Source of the DNA: UMGS1590 sp963558655
GTDB lineage: Bacteria; Bacillota; Peptococcia; Peptococcales; Peptococcaceae
DNA: 64,000 nucleotides
Direction: 5' to 3'
Assembly: GCA_963558655.1 (NCBI GenBank)
Contig: CAUWHJ010000002.1
Span: forward strand, 1-64,000
Shown: positions 1-8,875 of the stretch, one piece after another
How the letters are laid out: every line of letters begins with the position of its first letter
Position numbering within the stretch: position 1 is the stretch's first letter
Notes under the pieces: model-generated
Told to the model about the DNA's origin: nothing
Databases searched by the model: none
What the model saw: the letters and a program-made list of their open reading frames with translations, nothing else
Translations under genes and position numbers: made by a program

Positions 1-53
1 CCGTGAATGTCAGCGTGAAAGGCTGATGAGTTAAGCCGCTTCTCCAACTCGCC
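1..53 (-). tRNA. tRNA-Glu (anticodon UUC), 3' part outside the window
   Basis: Read on the minus strand, the RNA starts at 53 with acceptor strand GGCGAGT, followed by a D arm. A perfect five-pair anticodon stem, TCAGC/GCTGA, encloses the loop CTTTCAC. The anticodon TTC lies at 17-19 and decodes GAA/GAG. The window edge cuts the molecule in the T stem, so the T loop and 3' acceptor strand cannot be checked. A consensus promoter sits just upstream on the same strand. Other tRNA genes may follow outside the window. Confidence 0.85.
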
Positions 54-94
54 ATCGGCTTTGTCGTTGTTTTCTCTCTCGCAACGACTCGTTT

Positions 95-123
95 ATAATA
101 CCATGACGACTGTTTGGCGTCAA
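95..123 (-). promoter_or_regulatory. Sigma-A promoter of the tRNA-Glu gene
   Basis: On the minus strand TTGACG (118-123) and TATTAT (95-100) are separated by exactly 17 bases. Transcription would start near 88, about 35 bases before the mature tRNA 5' end. From 124 to 208 I see nothing else. Confidence 0.75.
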
Positions 124-208
124 GCATCTTTTTCAAAAAAATCGACGTTTTTTCTAAAAAATTTTCGCTGAGATGTTCTCTTCTCTTCCAGCTTTCCTCT
201 TCTGCCAT

Positions 209-245
209 AAAAAGGGCAACAGCGCAAAACTGTTGCCCTTTTTAT
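209..245 (-). terminator. Terminator after the ABC permease
   Basis: A 12-pair stem (211-222 with 230-241) and 7-base loop are followed on the minus strand by TTTTTAT. It lies just past the permease stop codon at 257. Confidence 0.8.
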
Positions 246-256
246 CATCTCAGTTA

Positions 257-2938
257 TCATTCCAGCATCGAGCGTTTGAGCACTTGGCGTCCCGTCAGAC
301 ACATGGTACCCATGCAAAGCATAAGGTTTACGGCAATCACTACAACAAGATAAATCGGTGCAATGAAGGGTTCCGGATGCAAATATAGATAAACGTGTTG
401 CAAAAAATAATAGAGTACGTTTTGTATCGCTATATATGCAACGACCACAACAAGGCTTGTGTAGATGCCATAGCGCAAACCTTCTTTGGAGAGCATTCGC
501 AAAAATCCGCTGTCTGTAATGCCCATGGCACGCAGAATGGCAAATTCGTGCCTCCTTTCAACAACAAGGTAATTCATGCTATTGGCAATGTGCAGAAGGC
601 TTGCCACAAGAAGCACCAAAGCAATGCCATAAAAGAAAAGCATTTGCTGTTTAAGATAGAGTTCCTGGGCGGCAATTTGTCCGCTGTAATCGTTCACCAC
701 GCAGCCCGGAATCCCAGTGGTGGTTGTGCGAATGGCATCAGCAACAGCGACAGGGTCTGCATGGTCTGCCAGAGCAATACTCACTGTTTGATAACCGGTG
801 ATGCCAAAATGCGCCTGCATTTGTTCTTGTGTCATGATGATGTCAACGCTGGTTTCGCCATCGTCGCCGATGGTTGTGTCCACTTTTGCCAAAGGCCTGC
901 TGACGAGTGCGTTCACTGTAAAGGATGTTGTTTGGTAATCGCTTGCAGCGCCTTCAAAGTGCAGCGCATCATCGGCAGCTGTTGCGTTGCGTGGTGTTTT
1001 TAACATGAAATGATCACCGGCTGAAAGAGCAATTCCGTCATAGTGACCTTGACCATCAACAAGGGTTTTAACAATAACGCTATCATTGGCGCGCATGGCA
1101 TCGGGATTGATTGAGCCTTCAAGCAGGTAATCATTCAGCTGTTCCAACATGGCATCGTCATAACCATAGATGTTGACTTTAAGCCGATAATCATCCTCAC
1201 CAGTTTGCACAATGATGCCACCATAGCGTGCCATGCGTTCAGGGTCTGGTTCAAATTCAGGGTCATTGGCGGTTTCCGCATAATACTCTGGCCACTTGAA
1301 AATGCCATCGGAAAGTGTTATTTCACCAAGCATATAGCGCACCGGCAGTACAGACGCCACACCATCTATCTCTCGCAAAGCATCAATACTTTGCTCGGGA
1401 ATGGTTTCATTTAAGATACCATTTTCTTCAACAAGCTGAACGTCCGATCCCAATCCATCGTCCGCAGCGAAGGTCAGCTCATTATTGATACGGGTATTTT
1501 GTATAACATAGCTGGCACTAAGAAATACAACACTGCCTACCGCCAGCGAAAGTAAGATGCCAATAAAAGCGCCCTTACGAGCGAACATAAACCGTTTCGT
1601 GAGCACGCCTGTTAAAGAAATGCGGCGCAAGCTCATGATGTTTCGGCTGCGTCGCTTGCTGCTTGCGTCATTGACCATCATTTGCCGTAAAGACAGCTTT
1701 TGCATCTTACGCACCAACACAGCACTAATGACAACCAGCAAAAACATCAAAAACAGTGCTGCCATAAACATCAACGACCAATCCACCTGAAAAGCACCGG
1801 CATCTGGCAAATTGCTTACCGATTGCTCTGTGGCAATCTGCGATGTATCAATGCCACTGTGACGCTCAAAGTTGCGTGTCACAAAGAGGCGTCCTGTGCG
1901 TGCATAAATGAAAGCTGCTGCACTGTTACCAACCAAGCACCCCAAACTGTAGGCAACAATAAAGACGATGCCTAGCTCACAAAGCAGCAAGCGAAAAATA
2001 CCACCATCTGTAAGCCCTAAGGTTTGCATGACACTATATTGGTTCATACGCCTGAGCACGCTCACCTGAAAAATGCTATAAATAATAAAACCAGCAAAAA
2101 GCATCAATGCCAACAACACAGCGCCTTTTGTCATGGCCTGATTTTCATTCAGCGCTCCCCAAACGTACGGAACGCCCAAACTCGGATCACGCAAGGCTTC
2201 CCATATTTCTTGCGGAGTCAGCATATAGCTATCGGCACCAACATAGCTCGCAAGGCCATTGTTGCGTGTCATCGTGCTGACATCAACACCATACTTTGCT
2301 GTAAAAGCCGCCAATTGTTCAACAATCGGCCGTGATTCATCAAATTTCAAATAAATAAAACTGCCGTTTTTACCATAATCTAATTGTGGACCAACAAACA
2401 CTTGCATGAAATCGCCCATTTGCTCGTCAAGTTTTTCTGGCATTTCTGCCACAATCCCACTCAACGTAAAGGTTTCACCATCTAAAACAACGGTACTCCC
2501 CAGTGTCGTAGAAACACCAAGATTACGCAAAGTCTGTACATCCATCGCAATTTCTTGATTCGTTGCCGGCATTTTTCCTTTCAGAAGGGTTCTGCCCATG
2601 AGCTGCATATAGCCTTCATCGGCGCTCACATACTGGATGGCGAAAGGTTCTTCAATGGCTTTACGCACCGTTTCCACCCCATACGCCTCCACGGTAAAAC
2701 CCTCACCGGTCGGGTCTGCCAAAAATGCTTCATACCACGGCTTGTCGCAGCGTGTACTGTAATGCCAATCCCCATATTCCATGCGAGCATTTTCTTTTGC
2801 TGCATTTAAGCCGCTGGAAAACAGCGAACCAATCCCCGTGAGCAGTGCAGCAGCAAGTAAAATGCCTATAAAAAGTGCAAGCGTTTGTTTCTTCTCTCGC
2901 CACAAATAAGCCAGCGCCAGTTTCCAGGTCGTACTCAT
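257..2938 (-). CDS. FtsX/MacB-type ABC transporter permease
   Basis: Permease of 893 residues, last gene of a response regulator-kinase-ATPase-permease unit. A membrane helix near residues 13-35 is followed by a large extracytoplasmic domain, then three helices (about 270-415). A second cycle starts with a helix near 470, a second soluble domain, and three C-terminal helices (about 760-880). This duplicated FtsX arrangement is typical of lipoprotein, peptide or antibiotic-efflux systems of the MacB/BceB superfamily. The start overlaps the ATPase stop by four bases, so translation is probably coupled. Substrate cannot be read from the sequence. The neighbouring kinase suggests induction by an envelope stress or peptide. 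Confidence 0.88.
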   Translation of the reverse strand: MSTTWKLALAYLWREKKQTLALFIGILLAAALLTGIGSLFSSGLNAAKENARMEYGDWHYSTRCDKPWYEAFLADPTGEGFTVEAYGVETVRKAIEEPFAIQYVSADEGYMQLMGRTLLKGKMPATNQEIAMDVQTLRNLGVSTTLGSTVVLDGETFTLSGIVAEMPEKLDEQMGDFMQVFVGPQLDYGKNGSFIYLKFDESRPIVEQLAAFTAKYGVDVSTMTRNNGLASYVGADSYMLTPQEIWEALRDPSLGVPYVWGALNENQAMTKGAVLLALMLFAGFIIYSIFQVSVLRRMNQYSVMQTLGLTDGGIFRLLLCELGIVFIVAYSLGCLVGNSAAAFIYARTGRLFVTRNFERHSGIDTSQIATEQSVSNLPDAGAFQVDWSLMFMAALFLMFLLVVISAVLVRKMQKLSLRQMMVNDASSKRRSRNIMSLRRISLTGVLTKRFMFARKGAFIGILLSLAVGSVVFLSASYVIQNTRINNELTFAADDGLGSDVQLVEENGILNETIPEQSIDALREIDGVASVLPVRYMLGEITLSDGIFKWPEYYAETANDPEFEPDPERMARYGGIIVQTGEDDYRLKVNIYGYDDAMLEQLNDYLLEGSINPDAMRANDSVIVKTLVDGQGHYDGIALSAGDHFMLKTPRNATAADDALHFEGAASDYQTTSFTVNALVSRPLAKVDTTIGDDGETSVDIIMTQEQMQAHFGITGYQTVSIALADHADPVAVADAIRTTTTGIPGCVVNDYSGQIAAQELYLKQQMLFFYGIALVLLVASLLHIANSMNYLVVERRHEFAILRAMGITDSGFLRMLSKEGLRYGIYTSLVVVVAYIAIQNVLYYFLQHVYLYLHPEPFIAPIYLVVVIAVNLMLCMGTMCLTGRQVLKRSMLE

Positions 2939-3624
2939 ACAGTCTCACCGCCTCTTGCCGAAACAATGCGACCATCTTCAATATGAATGATGCGATCGCA
3001 CGCCTGTGCCAACGCTTCATTGTGCGTCACCATGAGAATGGTTTGCTGATAGGTTCGGCTGCTTGCTGCCAACACCCCCATCACGTCTACGGTGGTGCGG
3101 CTGTCAAGATTACCTGTTGGCTCATCTGCCAAAATGAGCGCCGGCTTATTGGCCAATGCACGCGCAATCGCCACACGCTGCTGTTGGCCGCCCGAAAGTT
3201 CATTAGGATAGCGTTTGCGCTTATCCCAAAGGCCAAGATCTTCTAATAAGGCACGAATATAAGTATGGTCGATATGCTTGCCTTTATCAAATGTAACCGG
3301 CAGTGCCACATTATCATAAACATTCAAAACTGGCATGAGGCTGTAATTTTGAAACACAAAACCAATATTGCGGCGGCGAAAAATGGTCAGCTCTTTGCGC
3401 GAAAGTTGAGCAATGTTGCGTTCGCGAATGACAATGTCACCTTTATCCGGCATATCCAAGCCACCAATAAGATTAAGCAGCGTGCTTTTACCAGAGCCAG
3501 ATGTGCCAACAATGGCAATAAACTCTCCTTGATGCACCTGAAAATTCACATCATGCAATGCTTGAACACGGTTTTCTTTTTCACCATACACTTTACCAAC
3601 GTGTCGAACCTGCAAGATTTCCAT
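2935..3624 (-). CDS. ABC transporter ATP-binding protein (MacB/LolD type)
   Basis: ATPase of 229 residues that energises the adjacent FtsX-type permease. Walker A GTSGSGKS is at 40-47, the Q-loop glutamine near 92, signature LSGGQ at 143-147, Walker B LILADE at 163-168 and the H-loop histidine at 201. Length and motif spacing are normal for the LolD/MacB subfamily. It overlaps the permease by four bases. The 75 bases upstream, after the kinase gene, hold two tandem 8-base repeats that may bind the co-encoded regulator. Confidence 0.92.
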   Translation of the reverse strand: MEILQVRHVGKVYGEKENRVQALHDVNFQVHQGEFIAIVGTSGSGKSTLLNLIGGLDMPDKGDIVIRERNIAQLSRKELTIFRRRNIGFVFQNYSLMPVLNVYDNVALPVTFDKGKHIDHTYIRALLEDLGLWDKRKRYPNELSGGQQQRVAIARALANKPALILADEPTGNLDSRTTVDVMGVLAASSRTYQQTILMVTHNEALAQACDRIIHIEDGRIVSARGGETV

Positions 3625-3684
3625 TAGAAAACACCTCTTTCTCTCATTCTAGTTCTATCTTAGCAGGCAAAAGTGACCGTTTTC

Positions 3685-3700
3685 TGACGCATTAACGCAT
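3685..3700. promoter_or_regulatory. Tandem 8-base repeat, possible response-regulator site
   Basis: On the plus strand TGACGCAT and TAACGCAT lie head to tail with no spacer. They sit between the kinase stop and the ATPase start, where an OmpR-type regulator would act on the transporter genes. No strong -35/-10 pair is visible nearby, as expected for an activator-dependent promoter. This is inference. Confidence 0.3.
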
Positions 3701-4608
3701 CAATTATGACAGATTTGTAAGAATACAGAAAAGGTGCTGCCCACACCATAGGTAGAAATAACCGTTATATACCCCTTTTCATTTTCAAGAATCATCCGCG
3801 AAAGCGCCAAGCCAATGCCACAACCTTCCAGCTCTTCGACATCGCTGCTACGATAGAAACGCTGAAAAATCGCATTCAACTCTTCATGACGAATACCACA
3901 GCCATGGTCAGTAAAACGAATCTCGGTATAAAGTTCTAAAGGATGCACGCTTACCGTCACGCTGCTCTTTGGCGCACTATATTTAATCGCATTCTCAAGA
4001 ATATTAACAAATACCTCTGCCGTCCATTTGCGGTTGTGCCAAACATTGAGGTCCTCAAAAGGCTCCAGCGTGATGGTTATTTGCCGGCGTTCTGCTTTAT
4101 CAAAAACAGCGCTTATGGCATCAACCAGCGTTGGTCGCAGGGGCTGTGCCACAGCTTCAAAAACAACAGCCCCTTGCTCCAGCTCCACCATCTTAAAAAG
4201 AGCGTTGAGAATCCAGTCGAGCTTCTCTGTTTGTCCTTTCATCTTTGCTAAAAATTTTTGACGTGTTGCTTCGTTCAAGCCATCGTCCTCTAGCATTTCG
4301 CGATACATCATAAGACCCGCCAAGGGTGTTTTCAGCTGATGCGACATATTTGAGACAAGCTGTTTCACGCTCTCTTTTTCTGCTTCTGCCACTGCTACGC
4401 TCGCATCTACTTTTTCCTGCACATGTTTCATTTTTGCTGCCAAAGCAGAACGCGCACCTTCTTCAATATCGGGATAAGAAATCACTTCGCCATCTAAAAT
4501 ATCATCAAGCATACGGTTGACGATCTGTATCGTTTTATGCTCACGTTGCCAAAAGTACAAACACAGACAACAAGACAGCACGAAAAGCGCCAAAATAACC
4601 AGCGTCAC
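3700..4608 (-). CDS. Sensor histidine kinase with short membrane anchor
   Basis: Kinase of about 302 residues. One N-terminal membrane helix (about residues 1-18) is followed by a linker, a HisKA domain with SHQLKTP (histidine near 90) and an HATPase_c domain with the N box NILENA (about 202), G1 GCGIR and G2 GIGLAL. There is no room for an extracellular sensor domain, as in intramembrane-sensing kinases that detect the state of a partner ABC transporter. I chose the GTG at 4608 because GGAGGGG lies just upstream and it overlaps the regulator's TGA by four bases. An ATG six codons earlier is possible but lacks a placed ribosome site. Confidence 0.85.
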   Translation of the reverse strand: MTLVILALFVLSCCLCLYFWQREHKTIQIVNRMLDDILDGEVISYPDIEEGARSALAAKMKHVQEKVDASVAVAEAEKESVKQLVSNMSHQLKTPLAGLMMYREMLEDDGLNEATRQKFLAKMKGQTEKLDWILNALFKMVELEQGAVVFEAVAQPLRPTLVDAISAVFDKAERRQITITLEPFEDLNVWHNRKWTAEVFVNILENAIKYSAPKSSVTVSVHPLELYTEIRFTDHGCGIRHEELNAIFQRFYRSSDVEELEGCGIGLALSRMILENEKGYITVISTYGVGSTFSVFLQICHN

Positions 4609-5282
4609 CCTTGCCCCTCCTTCCAAATGTAGCCCACACCATGCACCGTTTGAATGTGGGTCGGATGTTTGGCGTCTTTTTCAATCTTTGTACGCAGGCG
4701 GCGAATGGTTACCGAAAGTGTATTCTCATCAACAAAATTTCCTCGTGCATCCCATACATACGCAAGAATTTGTTCTTTTGTCAACACCTGGCCATGATTC
4801 TCCAACAAATACAGCAATAGCTGATATTCCACCTTACTGAGGTCCACCGCAACACCATCACACGTTACGGCGCAAGTATCTTTATTTAAGCAAACACCGC
4901 CGGAGATGATGCTTACAGCCGGGCGCGCTTGCAACAAAATGCGCCGCACTCTTGCTTTAAGAACCGCCAACGAAAAAGGCTTTGACATAAAATCGGCTAC
5001 GCCCAATTCCAACGCCTTTACTTCATCCATTTCTGTGTTGCGTGCTGTAAGCATGAACACCGGTGTCTCACTAAAAGCGCGCAGCTCGGCTAGAAAATCA
5101 AAGCCATTGCCGTCTGGCAAATTACAATCCAAGAGCACCAAATCCCAGCCGCTCTGCCGTGCCAAGGTTTGCTCTTCATATTTATTGCCGGCACCAGTTA
5201 CCTCATAGCCGTCCATCTCAAAAGCAAATGTCAGCCCCTCACGCAAATCGGTATCATCTTCAACAATTAAAAGCCTGTTCAC
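4605..5282 (-). CDS. OmpR-family response regulator
   Basis: DNA-binding response regulator of about 225 residues. The receiver domain has the acidic triad EDD (8-10), phospho-acceptor aspartate near 52 in LLDCNLPDG and conserved lysine near 101 (MSKPF). A C-terminal winged-helix domain follows (about 130-225). The GTG start is supported by GGGAGG eight bases upstream; an ATG eight codons earlier has no such site. It is first in a run with the kinase, ATPase and permease, so it probably controls the transporter. A promoter with a 17-base spacer precedes it. Confidence 0.88.
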   Translation of the reverse strand: MNRLLIVEDDTDLREGLTFAFEMDGYEVTGAGNKYEEQTLARQSGWDLVLLDCNLPDGNGFDFLAELRAFSETPVFMLTARNTEMDEVKALELGVADFMSKPFSLAVLKARVRRILLQARPAVSIISGGVCLNKDTCAVTCDGVAVDLSKVEYQLLLYLLENHGQVLTKEQILAYVWDARGNFVDENTLSVTIRRLRTKIEKDAKHPTHIQTVHGVGYIWKEGQG

Positions 5283-5320
5283 CGTTCGTTCCCTCCCTTT
5301 TTGCATGGATTCTATCGTTC

Positions 5321-5349
5321 ATTGTAGCCACTCATTCTCCTTGCCGCAA
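5321..5349 (-). promoter_or_regulatory. Promoter of the first two-component operon
   Basis: Minus-strand TTGCGG (5344-5349) and TACAAT (5321-5326), 17 bases apart, upstream of the response regulator and downstream of the amidase terminator. Confidence 0.65.
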
Positions 5350-5362
5350 GTCTTTCACGCAA

Positions 5363-5389
5363 CAAAAAAACACGGCGCAAAGGCCGTGC
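5363..5389 (-). terminator. Terminator after the amidase gene
   Basis: Stem CACGGC/GCCGTG (5371-5376 with 5383-5388) followed on the minus strand by seven T. Confidence 0.75.
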
Positions 5390-5399
5390 TCTTATGCGA

Positions 5400-7025
5400 T
5401 TAGTAGGCAAAGAAATTATACAAACCGTTGTACATCCCTTGTGCCAATTTTTCCCAGTATGCTGGGTCTTTGAGCAGAGCTACATCATGCGGATTGCTCA
5501 AAAATCCACATTCCACCAACACGCAAGGAACTTCTGTTTCGCGAATCACAGAGAAGTTGCCATATTTTACATAAGCAGGCTGCCCTGTTGCACTTGCAAG
5601 CGCACTGTTCATCACGCTGCCAAACTCGTTACGCATATCCACCTGAGCAGAAGATGTCAATCGTGCATTATCGGTATAAATCCAAGTACCAATCCCAGTG
5701 GCTGTTGAAGTAGCACTGTCGCCATGAATTTCAATGAAAGCATCTGCGTTAGCCGTATTGGCAATAACCGAGCGTTCATACAATGTCATGTTGATTGGAT
5801 TTTCGTCTTCACGAATCATGATGACGGTTGCACCGCCAGCTTCCAGTTTATTACGCAGAATTTGCGCCACATAGGTGTTAAAGTCCACCTCATCAAAGCT
5901 TGGGTCAACTGTACTCACAGCCCCGCGGTCAATGGCACCGCCAGTGCCGTAGACACCATGCCCAGCAGAAACAACAATGGTTTTTCCAGCAAGCCCGGTG
6001 GTGCCTGTTTTATGTTTGGCCACCGCCGTCACCGTAAAGGTGCTGCCGTTGATGTCCAGACGGAAATAGCCACCGCTTGTCACATTGGCAGTTACACGTA
6101 CGGTATTATTTCCAGCATTTTCCAATGTTAAGCCAGTAAACGGTGAGCCAACACTTGGCTGCCAATTACCGGTTGCAAGCTGGGCACCACTGATTTGCAT
6201 CACCACCGTAGAACCATCATTGCTCACCACAGATGGAGTGCCGCTGCCAATATTGAAGGCAATGCTTGACTGGCCAACGCCCGTGGTGCGATTTGTCACA
6301 CTGAGCGTACCGTTGCTATCGCCTGCCGGTGGGTTTGGATCTTCGCCTGGATCAGGGTCCGGGGTGGGTGTGATGGGATTACCGGAAGTTCCAGCATAAA
6401 GCGAAGTGTACCAATCGACAATATAAGCTGGTTCACCATTTCCCGTCTGAATCTGATACCATTCACCGGACTTTCCAATGATTTCCAGATAAGTCCCGCT
6501 CGTCACCGTACCAACGACTGGATAATCGGTGCCAGGACCTTGACGAAGGTTAACCACATTGCCATCAACAGGATCCACCTGAATCAGCACCTTGCCGCTT
6601 GAACCCACATAAACGGTATTCTCTGCATAAAGCACACCAGCGCCCAAACCTTCACTGATAACACGCAACGGCGCCATCGTGCGCCCGCCTGTAATGCTTA
6701 CCGGCACATCAAGGTTATAACTCGTGCCATTCAGCGTATAGCTGTATTGGTCAACATACAACACCAGCGTATCAGCGCCTTTGGTAATTGTTACAGAACG
6801 TGAGGCCTCATCCCAGAGCACCGTCGCATTTAGGTATTCGCTAATGACACGAACAGGCACCATCGTGCGGCCACTGACGATTGTTGGGGACACATCGGAA
6901 GGCACCTCCTGCCCATCAATGACGATGGACACGCCAGCTGCCTGTGCCGGCCCAACAACCGTTGCTGCTTGCACACAAAAAACGGCTGCCAACACCAATG
7001 CCACCGAAGCTATAAACTTTTTCAT
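5400..7025 (-). CDS. Secreted N-acetylmuramoyl-L-alanine amidase with copper-amine-oxidase-like, SH3 and AMIN domains
   Basis: Exported peptidoglycan hydrolase of 541 residues. Domains in order: signal peptide (1-30), a copper-amine-oxidase N-terminal-like wall-binding domain with two half repeats containing GRTM.P.RVISE (about 31-145), a bacterial SH3 domain (about 148-212), a Pro/Asp-rich linker (215-237), an AMIN domain (about 240-336) and a C-terminal Amidase_3 domain (347-541). The zinc ligands H356, E379 and H434 and catalytic E505 are all present, so it should be active. The only strong purine-rich site (AAGGA) lies unusually far, about 22 bases, from the ATG. It forms a single-gene unit with its own terminator. 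Confidence 0.9.
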   Translation of the reverse strand: MKKFIASVALVLAAVFCVQAATVVGPAQAAGVSIVIDGQEVPSDVSPTIVSGRTMVPVRVISEYLNATVLWDEASRSVTITKGADTLVLYVDQYSYTLNGTSYNLDVPVSITGGRTMAPLRVISEGLGAGVLYAENTVYVGSSGKVLIQVDPVDGNVVNLRQGPGTDYPVVGTVTSGTYLEIIGKSGEWYQIQTGNGEPAYIVDWYTSLYAGTSGNPITPTPDPDPGEDPNPPAGDSNGTLSVTNRTTGVGQSSIAFNIGSGTPSVVSNDGSTVVMQISGAQLATGNWQPSVGSPFTGLTLENAGNNTVRVTANVTSGGYFRLDINGSTFTVTAVAKHKTGTTGLAGKTIVVSAGHGVYGTGGAIDRGAVSTVDPSFDEVDFNTYVAQILRNKLEAGGATVIMIREDENPINMTLYERSVIANTANADAFIEIHGDSATSTATGIGTWIYTDNARLTSSAQVDMRNEFGSVMNSALASATGQPAYVKYGNFSVIRETEVPCVLVECGFLSNPHDVALLKDPAYWEKLAQGMYNGLYNFFAY

Positions 7026-7131
7026 GGATAATTTCGTTGTAAACGCTTCCTTTCTTTTTTAGAATCGCCGCCTAACCACGCGACCTTAACTATTATCCCA
7101 CAAATCGCCTATGAAATCGTTACAAAGAAAT

Positions 7132-7164
7132 AAAAAAAGCCCAACTAAATGTTGGACTTTTTTT
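7132..7164 (-). terminator. Terminator after the cold-shock gene
   Basis: Hairpin with arms GCCCAAC/GTTGGAC (one G-T pair), flanked by A and T runs on both sides, just past the csp stop codon. The stretch 7026-7131 shows no clear promoter for the amidase. Confidence 0.7.
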
Positions 7165-7173
7165 AATGATTGC

Positions 7174-7371
7174 TTAGAGTTTAACAACGTTAGCAGCCTG
7201 ATCGCCGCGGTCGCCGCTCACTACATCAAATTCCACAGCCTGGCCTTCTTCAAGCGTTTTGAACCCATCGCCCTGAATAGCAGAGAAATGTACAAAAACG
7301 TCGTCGCCATCAGTAATGCTGATGAAGCCATAGCCTTTTTCGTTGTTGAACCATTTTACTGTACCTGTCAT
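7174..7371 (-). CDS. csp: Cold-shock protein (CspA family)
   Basis: Single OB-fold nucleic-acid chaperone of 65 residues. The RNP1 motif KGYGFI and RNP2 motif VFVHF are both present; length matches the family. The ATG at 7371 is chosen because GGAGG sits six bases upstream. A longer frame with 13 extra N-terminal residues has no ribosome site. Such proteins melt RNA secondary structure. The gene is preceded by a leader of about 140 bases containing a 17-pair inverted repeat, and ends in its own terminator, so it is monocistronic. Confidence 0.95.
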   Translation of the reverse strand: MTGTVKWFNNEKGYGFISITDGDDVFVHFSAIQGDGFKTLEEGQAVEFDVVSGDRGDQAANVVKL

Positions 7372-7424
7372 GATTGACCTCCACAAATAATAAGAATTTG
7401 TATCGCTCATAAACGGAGATCACA

Positions 7425-7479
7425 TTTCACATATTGCGACGAACGACCGCAAAGCCATCATCCGTCGCAATATGTGAAA
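7425..7479 (-). promoter_or_regulatory. Structured csp 5' leader: 17-base perfect inverted repeat
   Basis: TTTCACATATTGCGACG (7425-7441) has its exact complement at 7463-7479, with a 21-base loop. It lies inside the predicted transcript, between the promoter at 7520-7549 and the ribosome site, and has no T run on the csp strand. A thermosensitive leader as in E. coli cspA is plausible. A DNA operator is the alternative. Confidence 0.6.
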
Positions 7480-7519
7480 GAAAAATTCTCGATGATGTTT
7501 ACGTTGATACACATTATTC

Positions 7520-7549
7520 AGTATAACAAAGCACAGACATACTTGACAA
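7520..7549 (-). promoter_or_regulatory. Promoter of the cold-shock gene
   Basis: Minus-strand TTGTCA (7544-7549) and TATACT (7520-7525) with 18 bases between. The transcript would start near 7513, giving a leader of about 140 bases. Confidence 0.65.
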
Positions 7550-7568
7550 GAATTTTTCAAAAAAAGCA

Positions 7569-7601
7569 ACAAAAAATGCTTACAGAAAATCTGCAAGCAT
7601 T
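7569..7601 (-). terminator. Terminator after trmD
   Basis: Near-perfect 12-pair stem with arms AATGCTTGCAGA and TCTGTAAGCATT, then TTTTTTG on the minus strand, directly after the trmD stop. Confidence 0.75.
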
Positions 7602-7606
7602 GATGG

Positions 7607-8362
7607 TTATTGTTTGTAGGCCTCTTTGAGCGCTGGTTCTTCGGCAAAAATTTCTGCCAGAAGCTTCTCCTCTGCCGATGACAGCACATAATTCTCTAAA
7701 AGATCTGGGCGACGTTGCAAGGTACGACGTAAGGCCTCTTTTTTCTGCCAACGAGCAATGTTTTCATGGTGACCGCTGAGAAGCACTTCGGGAACTTCTT
7801 TGCCTTCAAATACGCGTGGTTTGGTGTACTGTGGATATTCCAACAAGCCATGGTAAAAAGAATCATCCTCAAAAGAAGCCTGTTCTTTGATAACGCCTGG
7901 CTTCAATCGAGCAATGGTATCAATCATTACCATCGCCGGCAATTCGCCGCCGGTGAGAACATAGTCGCCAATCGAGTATTCATCGGTTACATAGTCACGA
8001 ATACGTTCATCGAACCCTTCATAGTGCCCACAAATAAAGGCGAGCTGTTCGTACTGTGCCAAACGATTGGCCTCGGCTTGAGAAAACACCTTACCTTGCG
8101 GCGATACAAGAATAATTGGCGTCTTTCCATCGGTGGAAACGTTATCACGCAACGCATCAACGATCGGCTGCGCCTGCAAAAGCATACCCACACCGCCACC
8201 ATAAGGCGTGTCGTCAACGTGCTTAAATTTATTGGTGGCATAGTCGCGAAAATTAACCAACTGAAGATCCAGCACACCTTTTTCCACCGCTTTACCAATC
8301 AAACTTGTCGTCATTGGGCCTTGGAACATTTCTGGAAAGAGGGTAAAAATGGTGATTTTCAT
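7607..8362 (-). CDS. trmD: tRNA (guanine-N1)-methyltransferase TrmD
   Basis: 251-residue SPOUT methyltransferase that makes m1G37 next to the anticodon, preventing +1 frameshifting. Visible hallmarks are the N-terminal start MKITIFTLFPEMF, YGGGVGM, ILVSPQG, GHYEGFDERI and GDYVLTGGELPAM, which form the trefoil knot that binds SAM. Length is normal. It follows rimM with no gap and is the last gene before a terminator, in the order ylqD-rimM-trmD known from Bacillota. Confidence 0.97.
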   Translation of the reverse strand: MKITIFTLFPEMFQGPMTTSLIGKAVEKGVLDLQLVNFRDYATNKFKHVDDTPYGGGVGMLLQAQPIVDALRDNVSTDGKTPIILVSPQGKVFSQAEANRLAQYEQLAFICGHYEGFDERIRDYVTDEYSIGDYVLTGGELPAMVMIDTIARLKPGVIKEQASFEDDSFYHGLLEYPQYTKPRVFEGKEVPEVLLSGHHENIARWQKKEALRRTLQRRPDLLENYVLSSAEEKLLAEIFAEEPALKEAYKQ

Positions 8363-8875
8363 TTAATCCACAAGTCCTTTCGGCAACTTCACGTCCATAC
8401 GTCCAGCTGCAAGATCAACATTTACGATCACCGTTTTCAATGCCGGAATCAAAAGTTCAGGATAAATAGGGCTATCCACCACATAGACGTCATTGGCACC
8501 AGGTTGCAAAACCTCTTTCAAAACGCCCAGCTTTCGTTCGTCCTCGTACACTTCCAGGCCAATCAGGTCATCAATATAATAGGCGCCTTCTTCCAACGGC
8601 ATACGATCGCTTTTGTTGATGGCGAGATGCAGATGTTTGACCGCTTTGGCTGCATCCATATCATCAATACCTTTGAGTTTCACCAAAACTTGCTCTTTAT
8701 GAAAACGCACGCTTTCTACATCGTACAGGGTGTAGTGTTTCTTGCGATCCTCAATATAGACCTGCTCAAGCACCGTATAACGAGCCGGGTCGTCTGTCAA
8801 AGGCTCCACCTTCAGCTCCCCACGCACGCCATGGGCATTGAGAATTTTTCCAATACGTGTCTTATCCATGTTCAC
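8363..8875 (-). CDS. rimM: Ribosome maturation factor RimM
   Basis: 170-residue 30S assembly factor. The N-terminal RimM domain starts with IGKILNAHGVRGELKV, and the C-terminal PRC barrel includes DLIGLEVYEDE and the typical ELLIPAL and GRMDVKLPKGL near the end. It binds S19 and helps 16S rRNA 3' domain maturation. It overlaps ylqD by four bases and abuts trmD, so the three are probably co-translated. Confidence 0.95.
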   Translation of the reverse strand: MNMDKTRIGKILNAHGVRGELKVEPLTDDPARYTVLEQVYIEDRKKHYTLYDVESVRFHKEQVLVKLKGIDDMDAAKAVKHLHLAINKSDRMPLEEGAYYIDDLIGLEVYEDERKLGVLKEVLQPGANDVYVVDSPIYPELLIPALKTVIVNVDLAAGRMDVKLPKGLVD

